NCBI GenBank assembly: GCA_945889495.1
Contig: CAMDBU010000028.1
Span: 1-43,834, forward strand
DNA length: 43,834 nt
Source of the DNA: Syntrophobacter sp. SbD2
GTDB taxonomy: Bacteria > Desulfobacterota > Binatia > UBA9968
Reading direction: 5' to 3'
Shown piece by piece: positions 31,812 through 38,169 of this stretch (its first letter is position 1; each line of letters begins with the position of its first letter). The notes beneath the pieces were generated by a model, which ran no database searches, had not been told where the DNA came from, and worked only from the letters and a program-made list of their open reading frames with translations. Position numbers and translations under genes: made by a program.

Positions 31812-31999
31812 CAGGTGGGGCGAGTTTCACGAGTGAAACATGATCGAACGGCGGCGAGCAAATTAACTCTTACCCCCTCGCCGATGCCGATGGGAGAGCG
31901 CAGAGGTGCGGGCGCTTGCGGCGAAGAAACCCATCGCCGCTGGGAGTCGAATTGGCGGGAGCGCTGACAGGAGCGATCGTCGCCAATTATTTCTTCAAT

Positions 32000-32028
32000 T
32001 TGACAACCCCATCGACCGGCATTAGTCT
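32000..32028 (+). promoter_or_regulatory. candidate promoter of the phd/relE-type operon
   Basis: A perfect TTGACA (32000-32005) is followed after 17 nt by TAGTCT (32023-32028; 3 of 6). TAGTC recurs 12 nt later, and these direct repeats could be the antitoxin's operator. Seen by eye only. Confidence 0.4.
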
Positions 32029-32058
32029 AAATTCTAGTCCAATTTTAAGGAGATCGTT

Positions 32059-32346
32059 ATGGCACGTGTTCTAAGCTTATCTGAAGCCAAGGCCCATCTC
32101 AGCCGGCTAGTGGCTGACTGTGAAAAGGATGAGGAAGAGCTTGTCATTACCCGAAATGGCCGGCCCGCGGCTGTTCTCATCAGCGCCGACGAGTATGAAG
32201 GTTGGCGCGAAACCAAAGAGATCATGCGTAACCGCCCCCTGATGAAGGAAATTAGACAAGGTCTGCGGCAGCTCGAGAAAGGCCGGCGGTTTACTTTCGA
32301 GGAAGTTTTCGGCGAGCCCTTGAGACCGAGCAAAAATTCAAAATGA
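32059..32346 (+). CDS. Phd/YefM-family antitoxin
   Basis: A 95-residue protein whose N-terminal half is the classical Phd/YefM DNA-binding domain: VLSLSEAKAHLSRLVADCEK, then EELVITRNGRPAAVLISADE and YEGWRETKEI. The basic/aromatic C-terminal tail (RQLEKGRRFTFEEVFGEPLR) would wrap the toxin. The ATG follows AAGGAG at 7 nt. Its stop overlaps the toxin start by 4 nt (ATGA). It opens a likely accessory island between hyuB and the M24 genes. Confidence 0.92.
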   Translation: MARVLSLSEAKAHLSRLVADCEKDEEELVITRNGRPAAVLISADEYEGWRETKEIMRNRPLMKEIRQGLRQLEKGRRFTFEEVFGEPLRPSKNSK

Positions 32347-32645
32347 TCCGTTATCGCGTCGAAATGGCTCGGGCGCTGCGGGATCTCATCCGCCACCTCC
32401 CCCCGGAGTTGAAAGCAAAAGTCAAAGCTGCACTAAGAACAATTGCCGACGATCCCCATCGCGCTAAGGAGTTGCGCGACGATTTGGCAGGCTTGAGAAG
32501 CTACCGGATAGGCGGTTTCCGAGTGATCTTTCGTATCGTCGGTTCCATGCTTCAAATCGTTGCGCTTGGACCTCGTGCGGACATCTATGAGCGTGCGGCC
32601 GCCGAACTCAGTAAGTTCTTGAGGAAACCCAAACCCATTAAATAA
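32343..32645 (+). CDS. RelE/StbE-family toxin
   Basis: A 100-residue RelE-superfamily toxin: VEMARALRDLIRHLPPELKA, then LRTIADDPHRAKELRDDLAG, LRSYRIGGFRVIFRIVGSML and IVALGPRADIYERAA. The LR-x-YRIGxFRVIF core and the terminal R-x-x-IYERA motif are the usual ones for ribosome-dependent mRNA interferases. It is translationally coupled to the antitoxin. The C-terminal tail (ELSKFLRKPKPIK) is basic. Confidence 0.92.
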   Translation: MIRYRVEMARALRDLIRHLPPELKAKVKAALRTIADDPHRAKELRDDLAGLRSYRIGGFRVIFRIVGSMLQIVALGPRADIYERAAAELSKFLRKPKPIK

Positions 32646-32719
32646 TTCTAAATTTTAGTCCGCGGGGCTGCTTGCCGTCCGCTGGGCTGCTTTTGGACTG
32701 GGCTAAGGGAGATAAAAAC

Positions 32720-33778
32720 ATGACCAAAACATTTTCAATCCGGTTTCCGGTGTCTTCCTCCGGCAATCCAAAATCGAAAATCCAAAATCGCAAACTGGTG
32801 GGGTGTGTCGCCCTCGCTTTCACATTCGCCATCGGTGGGGCTGTGGCCGGGGCGCAGCAGCCGAAGAAAGTCCCGCGGATAGGGTATCTATCGCAGCTCG
32901 ATCCAGCTCGTGAGTCCGCCCGTGCCGAGGGAATTCGGTTGGCTCTGCGCGAGCATGGCTACATAGAAGGACAGAACATCGCCACCGAGTACCGATATGC
33001 TGAGGGAAAGCCCGATCGGTATCCTCAGCTTGCGGCCGAACTGGTGCGACTCAAGGTTGATATCATCGTGGCAGCAGGAGGGGCCAGTGTAATCCGGGCG
33101 GCCATGAATGCGACCAAGACGATTCCAATCGTTATGACGGGCCAAGGGATCGATCCTGTCGGGGCAGGCCTGGTTGAAAGCCTTGCCCGTCCCGGCGGCA
33201 ATGTCACGGGCATTACAAACCTTGGCAGAGAGCTCGGCGGTAAGCGGCTGGAGTTGCTCAAAGAAGCCGTTCCAAAACTTGCCAGTGTCGCGGTTCTCTA
33301 CACCACGACCGGTTCTGGCAACGTAATCGAGGTGAAAGAGGGTCTCCCAGCGGCGGCGCGAGCGCTGAAGTTGACTCTTCAACCTTGGGATGTACGGGGC
33401 ACGGACGATTTCGAGAGGGTTTTTCCTGCGCTGAACAAGCAGCGCCCGGATGGACTCTACGTGCTCGGGAGCCTGATAATGAGTGCCAACCAAAAACGAA
33501 TCATCGGCTTTGCGTTAAAGAGCCGGTTGCCGTCGATGTACGTCACTAGAGAAACTGTAGAGGCCGGCGGGCTCATGTCCTACGGGGCGGACCAAGCGGA
33601 GAGCTACCGGCGCGTGGCATACTACGTGGACAGAATCCTGAAGGGAGCTAAGCCCGCCGATCTACCGGTGGAGCAGCCGATGAAGTTCGAGTTGGTGATC
33701 AATCTCAAGACAGCGAAGCAGATTGGCGTGACGATTCCGCCGGAGCTGCTGGCGCGGGCGACTAGGATAATCAAATGA
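32720..33778 (+). CDS. ABC transporter substrate-binding protein (ABC_sub_bind, PF04392 type), copy A
   Basis: About 352 residues from ATG 32720 (GGGAG 8 nt upstream). The export signal is unusual: an n-region of about 26 residues including NPKSKIQNRK precedes the hydrophobic core VGCVALAFTFAIGGAVAGA (cleavage near AGA-QQ). That n-region is encoded by a 7-nt-period repeat at 32765-32791. The mature start QQPKKVPRIGYLSQ and the segments GQNIATEYRYAEGKPDRYPQ, SLARPGGNVTGITNLGRELG and YYVDRILKGAKPADLPVEQP identify the family, which includes the tryptophan/tyrosine-type binding proteins. It is a tandem duplicate of the next gene. No permease or ATPase is adjacent. Confidence 0.9.
   Translation: MTKTFSIRFPVSSSGNPKSKIQNRKLVGCVALAFTFAIGGAVAGAQQPKKVPRIGYLSQLDPARESARAEGIRLALREHGYIEGQNIATEYRYAEGKPDRYPQLAAELVRLKVDIIVAAGGASVIRAAMNATKTIPIVMTGQGIDPVGAGLVESLARPGGNVTGITNLGRELGGKRLELLKEAVPKLASVAVLYTTTGSGNVIEVKEGLPAAARALKLTLQPWDVRGTDDFERVFPALNKQRPDGLYVLGSLIMSANQKRIIGFALKSRLPSMYVTRETVEAGGLMSYGADQAESYRRVAYYVDRILKGAKPADLPVEQPMKFELVINLKTAKQIGVTIPPELLARATRIIK
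32765..32791. repeat. 7-nt-period repeat inside a signal-peptide coding region
   Basis: Units of ATCCAAA and ATCGAAA alternate four times with the last degenerate. Translated it gives the NPKSKIQNRK part of the signal peptide of the gene at 32720. Confidence 0.65.
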
Positions 33779-33781
33779 CAG

Positions 33782-33810
33782 CGGTCAGCCGTCAGCGATC
33801 AGTGGTCAGC
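33782..33810. repeat. 7-nt-period GGTCAGC repeat
   Basis: Four units close to CGGTCAG, starting 3 nt after the stop of copy A and ending 21 nt before the start of copy B. Confidence 0.65.
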
Positions 33811-33831
33811 AAGAACCTCGGAGCAAAATCC

Positions 33832-34824
33832 ATGATGAAATCTATTCTCTTCGGCCTACTGATAGCTGTCTTGCTGACAGCTACCCCGCCCGCCCAGGCG
33901 CAGCAGCCGAAGAAAGTCGCGCTGATAGGGTATCTATCGAATACCGACCGAGCTGGTGAGTTCATCCGTGCCGAGGCAATTAGGCTTACTCTGCGCGAGC
34001 GTGGCTACATAGACGGCGAGAACATCGCCATCGAGTACCGTTATGCGGAGGGGAAGCCCGATCGGCAGTCTGAGCTTGCTACCGAGCTGGTCCGTCTCAA
34101 GGTTGATATCATCCTGGTAACAGGAGGGGACGGTGTGATCCGGGCGACCAAGAACGCAACCAAAACGATTCCCATCATTATGATGGGCTCTGTGGCCGAT
34201 CCTGTCGAGGCAGGCTTCGTTGAAAGCCTTGCCCGTCCCGGCAGCAACATTACCGGCCTGACAAACCTTAGCAGAGAACTAGGCGGTAAGCGGCTGGAGC
34301 TGCTCAAAGAAGCGGTCCCCAAAGCGATCCGTGTCGCGGTGCTCTACGATCCGGCCAGTTCGAGTAGCGTCGTCGAAGTGAAAGATGTTCTCCCAGCCGC
34401 GGCGCGCGCGCTGAAGTTGACTATTCAGCCTTGGGAGGTACGAAGCGCCGATGGTTTAGAGAACGTCTTTGCTACGCTAAACAAGCAGCGTCCTGATGCA
34501 CTCTACGTATCAGCAGGCCCGCTAATGAGTCCTAACGAAAAACGGATCATTGGCTTTGCGTTAAAGAGCCGGTTGCCTTCGATGTTTGCCAACAGAGCGC
34601 CTGTAGATGCCGGCGGGCTCATGTACTACGGCGCGGACCAAGCGGAGAGCTACCGGCGCGTCGCCTACTACGTGGACAGGATCCTGAAGGGAACCAAGCC
34701 TGCCGATCTGCCGGTCGAGCAGCCGATGAAGTTCGAGTTGGTGATCAATCTCCAGACGGCGAAGCAGATCGGCGTGACGATTGCGCCGGAGGTGCTGGCG
34801 CGGGCGACTAAGTTGATCAAGTAA
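33832..34824 (+). CDS. ABC transporter substrate-binding protein (ABC_sub_bind, PF04392 type), copy B
   Basis: About 330 residues from ATG 33832, which is 8 nt after CGGAG and starts a normal signal (MMKSILFGLLIAVLLTATPP, cleavage near AQA-QQ). The open frame extends upstream to 33775 but that part encodes the GGTCAGC repeat. The mature sequence parallels copy A closely from QQPKKVALIGYLS onward (GENIAIEYRYAEGKPDR, SLARPGSNITGLTNLSRELG, ALKSRLPSMF, DRILKGTKPADLPVEQP, ELVINLQTAKQIGVTI). It is a clear tandem duplicate with changes concentrated in the ligand side (for example VTGGDGVIRATKNATKTI against VAAGGASVIRAAMNATKTI). Orphan binding protein. Confidence 0.92.
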   Translation: MMKSILFGLLIAVLLTATPPAQAQQPKKVALIGYLSNTDRAGEFIRAEAIRLTLRERGYIDGENIAIEYRYAEGKPDRQSELATELVRLKVDIILVTGGDGVIRATKNATKTIPIIMMGSVADPVEAGFVESLARPGSNITGLTNLSRELGGKRLELLKEAVPKAIRVAVLYDPASSSSVVEVKDVLPAAARALKLTIQPWEVRSADGLENVFATLNKQRPDALYVSAGPLMSPNEKRIIGFALKSRLPSMFANRAPVDAGGLMYYGADQAESYRRVAYYVDRILKGTKPADLPVEQPMKFELVINLQTAKQIGVTIAPEVLARATKLIK

Positions 34825-34845
34825 TGTTAAGAGGAGAAAAAATCC

Positions 34846-35097
34846 TTGCCAACAATACTTCTCATTCGTGGATGGCGATTCTTTTTCTATGCCAACGAGT
34901 CGAATGAACCGATTCATATCCATTGTCGAAAGGCCGAGAAAGAATGTAAATACTGGTTGGACCGAGCAAGCTTTGGCGTGGTGGAAGCGTTTAGTTATAG
35001 GCTGACCGGGAAAGACAAGCGCGAAGTCATAAAAATAATCTTCGAGCACTTTGAGTACATCGAGAGTGAGTGGGACAAGTTCGAGAAGAAAAAATGA
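34846..35097 (+). CDS. DUF4160-family small protein
   Basis: An 83-residue protein beginning at a TTG codon 9-10 nt after GAGGAG. The pattern PTILLIRGWRFFFYANESNE then PIHIHCRKAEKECKYWLD is the DUF4160 signature (R-x-FFY...EP.H-HV-like). The region is noticeably AT-richer than the surroundings. Its stop overlaps the ATG of the next gene. DUF4160 and DUF2442 genes are commonly found as a pair and have been suspected to form a toxin-antitoxin-like module; that role is inference. Confidence 0.85.
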   Translation: MPTILLIRGWRFFFYANESNEPIHIHCRKAEKECKYWLDRASFGVVEAFSYRLTGKDKREVIKIIFEHFEYIESEWDKFEKKK

Positions 35098-35342
35098 TAA
35101 AAAAATATCATCACGTGAAAATTATCCGTTTTGAGAATCAATTTCTCCTGTTAACCGTCGATGGCCGGGAGTACCGGGTCGATCTTCGGCAACAATCCAA
35201 AAAACTCGCAGCGGCAACCCAGCGTGCGAAGGACAATTTCGAACTGTCGCCGTCAGGGTACGGAATTCACTGGCCGGAGTTAGACGAAGATCTTTCGATT
35301 GACGGAATGATTACGGCTGCGAAGGTGAGAAAGGCGGGATAG
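35094..35342 (+). CDS. DUF2442-family small protein
   Basis: An 82-residue protein from ATG 35094 (overlapping the upstream TGA as ATGA; GAGAAG precedes it). Features are YHHVKIIRFENQFLLLTVDG, REYRVDLRQQSKKLAAAT and SPSGYGIHWPELDEDLSIDG; the GIHWPELDEDLSIDGM segment is diagnostic of DUF2442. It forms a translationally coupled pair with the DUF4160 gene. Biological role not established. Confidence 0.87.
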   Translation: MIKKYHHVKIIRFENQFLLLTVDGREYRVDLRQQSKKLAAATQRAKDNFELSPSGYGIHWPELDEDLSIDGMITAAKVRKAG

Positions 35343-35485
35343 GCGAGACGGCAAATATACCACAGCCAATCAGATCGGCGTGGCCGTCGCGCCGAGTCGA
35401 GTGGTGCGGGGAGTTGTTTGCAGCGTGATGATAATAAATTGGAACCGCAATGGTGAAATGCTTGGGTGAAACTTTCGAGGTGAAT

Positions 35486-36595
35486 ATGGACGAACGGCAA
35501 ATATTTCAAAATCGCTTGACTCAAGTGCGCCAAGCCATGCGCGCTCAGGGGCTGCAAACTGTGCTGGTGCATGATGGCGGACGGCATAATTTTTTACGCA
35601 TGAACTATGTCGCCTATCTCACCGACTTCATCAGCGTCGGGCCGGATACCGTGTTGGTCGTGCCGCTCGACGATGAGCCGGTGCTTTATTTGGCTCCAGC
35701 CTGGGATATCGCGCGGGCGCAGGAGGAAGCACAGGTGGGCTCGCTCCGGCCGTTCAAAGAATTTCACCCGCGTTTGCCGAAGCTAACTGGCAAGGTAGGA
35801 CTCATCGGCCGAGAAGCGATGCATGTCGGACTGCATGACGAGATCGTCAAGGCGCTTGGTCAGACGCCAGCGAATTCTAAAGATATCATCGAGAACATGG
35901 CGCGCTGCAAAGGGCCCTTCGAGTTGGAACGCATGCGGCGTGCGGCGGCGATCGCCGATGCCGGTGTCAGCGCGTTGCACCAAGACGCGCGTCCGGGTTT
36001 GAAAGAATATGAACTTGCCGCCATCGTCGAATACAAAATGCGTTCGCTCGGCGCTGAAGATAATTTCGGCATGGTGGTGGCGAACAATCATAATCAGGCG
36101 CTCCATCCGCCGACGGATCGAACCGTCCAGCAAGGCGACATCATTATCGGCGAGATCACGCCCTGCATCGGTGGCTTGTTCGTGCAAATCTGCCGCACCG
36201 TGGTCTTGGGCGAGCCGGCGCCGGTGGTGCGCGAGAAGTACGCGATTCTTCATAAGGCGATGGGCCTGGGCATGGAAGCGGCACAGACCGGCGCGCCGGC
36301 GAGCGACGTGGCCAAGGCGATCAACGGCACGTTCATCGAATACGGCTACGCCGAGTACTGCCGGCCGCCGTTCATGCGCGTGCGCGGCCATGGACTCGGC
36401 TGCGGCTCCTTCGCGCCGGGAAGTTTGGAAGACGACAACAAGAGTAAGTTGGAAGAGGGAATGACGTTCATCATTCATCCCAATCAATATATTCCCGAGA
36501 CCGGGTATTTGACGCTCGGCGACACCGTGGTGATGGGGAAGACCAAGGCGGAGTCGTTGATGCAATCTTCTTGGGATCTCTTTGTTAAGAATTAG
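35486..36595 (+). CDS. M24-fold (Xaa-Pro peptidase/creatinase-like) protein lacking metal ligands
   Basis: A 369-residue cytosolic protein from ATG 35486 (GAGGTG just upstream). It has a creatinase N-terminal domain (about 1-130) and a pita-bread C-terminal domain (about 140-365). Of the five metal ligands of M24 peptidases only the histidine is kept (His302 in RGHGLGCGS). The two Asp positions are Glu223 (GEITPCIGG) and Gln234 (VQICRT), and the two Glu positions are His331 (IIHPNQY) and Gly345 (LGDTVVMG). It is therefore unlikely to be a metallopeptidase; a metal-free hydrolase like creatinase is possible. It is followed 68 nt later by a second M24-fold gene. Confidence 0.88.
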   Translation: MDERQIFQNRLTQVRQAMRAQGLQTVLVHDGGRHNFLRMNYVAYLTDFISVGPDTVLVVPLDDEPVLYLAPAWDIARAQEEAQVGSLRPFKEFHPRLPKLTGKVGLIGREAMHVGLHDEIVKALGQTPANSKDIIENMARCKGPFELERMRRAAAIADAGVSALHQDARPGLKEYELAAIVEYKMRSLGAEDNFGMVVANNHNQALHPPTDRTVQQGDIIIGEITPCIGGLFVQICRTVVLGEPAPVVREKYAILHKAMGLGMEAAQTGAPASDVAKAINGTFIEYGYAEYCRPPFMRVRGHGLGCGSFAPGSLEDDNKSKLEEGMTFIIHPNQYIPETGYLTLGDTVVMGKTKAESLMQSSWDLFVKN

Positions 36596-36598
36596 CTC

Positions 36599-36636
36599 GT
36601 TCAAATTGTTCAAGCCGTTCAAAACGTTCAAGTCGT
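36599..36636. repeat. 9-nt-period GTTCAANNN repeat
   Basis: Four GTTCAA hexamers spaced exactly 9 nt apart, directly after the stop of the first M24 gene. Confidence 0.7.
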
Positions 36637-36663
36637 GATTCGGATTCGCGCGGTGAGGTTGAG

Positions 36664-37824
36664 ATGATCTTCGGAAGACATTCAGTATTGAAACGGGGCT
36701 GCTCCACTTGGGACCCGGCGGCGGTGCCGCAGGCGGAGTTTCAGGCGCGGCTCGACGGCGTGCGCCGGGAGATGGCGCGGCGCGAACTCGATGCGCTGGT
36801 AATTTACGGCGACAACTATTGCTTCGCCGATCTTTGTTATCTGACTAATTATTTCCCCAAAGTGCGCGGCGGCATCGCCATCGTGCCGCGCGACGGCGCG
36901 ATCTCGATGCTGCTTAACATCGGCAGCCGCGATGTGCCGTTTGCCAAGACGCTCACCTGGGTCGACGATGTGCGCGCGTCCAATCAAGTGGGTAGCGACG
37001 GCGCCAAGATGATTAAGGAAAAAGGTTTCGAGGAAGCCAAGCTCGGCTTGGCCGATTCCGGCCATGGTTTTCCGCTGCCGCAGTTGGAAGACATGAAACG
37101 AGCGTTGCCCGACGCCAACTGGCGGGATTGCGATGACATCGTCGCGCCGTTGCGTCTGATCAAGACCGCGCGCGAGCTCCATGCCATGACTGAAGCGGGC
37201 CGCTTGCTGCGCGAAGTGTGCGCCGGCTCGGCGCAGTTTATCAAGTCTGGGCGCAAGGAGTACGAAATCGTCGCCGACATCGACCGCTTCGCGCGCGACA
37301 AGGGCGCCGAGGACATTCGCATCCTGGCTGGCGCGAGCCGGCTTAATCCGCCGAGCTTCAAGCAAGCGGCGAGCGTCGGCGCGCACTGGGCGGTTTATTT
37401 AGCGATCCAGCATGAGCGCTACTGGGCTGAGGCTGGGCGAACTTTCATTCTCGATAATGACGGCAAGATTCAACCGGCCTACGCGCGCGCCCAACAGATC
37501 GTCGCGGCGATGGCTACGCAGCTGCGCCCCAACGGCGCCGTGGCGGCGATCGACGAAACCGCGCGCAAGGAGCTGGGCGAATTCTATTCGACGGCTGCCG
37601 TCTACGGTCTCGCCAACGGCATCGGTCTCAATCTGTGGGAAGCGCCGTTCTTGAATGACAGCGACGCCGGTGAAGTCGGCGCGCCGGCGGTGGAGGCGGC
37701 GATGTTGAATGAGAATATGACCGTGGCGCTACGCGTGACTATTGAGAGCGAGGGGCGGATTGTGCTTTACGGCGATAGTTTCCAGGTGACGGCGGGCGGC
37801 GCGAGATCGCTGGTGGGGAATTAG
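36664..37824 (+). CDS. second M24-fold (creatinase/Xaa-Pro peptidase-like) protein lacking metal ligands
   Basis: A 386-residue cytosolic protein with a creatinase_N-like domain (about 20-160) and a pita-bread domain (about 165-380). The metal-site histidine is replaced: Asn318 in ANGIGLNLWEAP where GHGIGL is expected. The second Asp position is Glu256 (WAEAGRTF) and the last Glu position is Gly370 (LYGDSF); one Glu (Glu361, TIES) remains. Like its neighbour it cannot bind two metals in the usual way. The pair is diverged in sequence and may form a heteromer. It lies upstream of hyuA; creatinase/hydantoinase-type chemistry (cyclic or N-carbamoyl amides) would be a coherent context, as inference. 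Confidence 0.87.
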   Translation: MIFGRHSVLKRGCSTWDPAAVPQAEFQARLDGVRREMARRELDALVIYGDNYCFADLCYLTNYFPKVRGGIAIVPRDGAISMLLNIGSRDVPFAKTLTWVDDVRASNQVGSDGAKMIKEKGFEEAKLGLADSGHGFPLPQLEDMKRALPDANWRDCDDIVAPLRLIKTARELHAMTEAGRLLREVCAGSAQFIKSGRKEYEIVADIDRFARDKGAEDIRILAGASRLNPPSFKQAASVGAHWAVYLAIQHERYWAEAGRTFILDNDGKIQPAYARAQQIVAAMATQLRPNGAVAAIDETARKELGEFYSTAAVYGLANGIGLNLWEAPFLNDSDAGEVGAPAVEAAMLNENMTVALRVTIESEGRIVLYGDSFQVTAGGARSLVGN

Positions 37825-37852
37825 AATTTAAACTTGCTTTCGCGTCTTCCAT

Positions 37853-38110
37853 CCGGTTCCTTCGCCCTTGATGGGGGAAGGCTAGGATAGGGGTGATGGG
37901 GTGCTACGCACGCTATCGATTATCATTGGCACCCCTTGCTCAGTCCTTCCCCGTCGAGCAGACTGTGTCGCAACTGCTCGGAGCCCTTCGACAAAGCTCA
38001 GGGCGAACGGATAAGTACTTGAATTCGCGACGCAGCAATACCGTTCGTGGTGAGGCTCTCGAACCATGAACGGTATTGCGACACAGTCTGCGAGGGGAAG
38101 GAAGTAAGAG
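37853..38110. repeat. outer palindromic repeat, copy A, interrupted by an inserted element
   Basis: Matches the uninterrupted copy at 41811-41926: CCGGTTCC, then GGCTAGGATAGGGGTG, TGGCACCCCTT, CAGTCCTTCCCCGTCGAG, and after the insertion GGGGAAGGA. Copy A is split at CGTCGAG/GGGAAGG by a 132-nt inverted-repeat element. No gene is present in this 345-nt gap. Confidence 0.8.
37959..38090. mobile_element. 132-bp inverted-repeat (MITE-like) element inserted in a repeat
   Basis: The ends are a perfect 15-bp inverted repeat (CAGACTGTGTCGCAA at 37959-37973; complement at 38076-38090). CGAG flanks both sides (37955-37958 and 38091-38094) while the uninterrupted repeat at 41811 has one CGAG, so it looks like a 4-bp target duplication. 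Inside are a second inverted repeat (38036-38051 with 38063-38078, one mismatch) and the TTCGACAAAGCTCAGGGCG segment at about 37987, a variant of a sequence widely dispersed in bacterial genomes. No coding capacity. Confidence 0.75.
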
Positions 38111-38169
38111 GTTCGCAAGCGAGCAGCAAAACGAATGGATGGATTTCTTAGAATAAATCGAAAGGCTCC

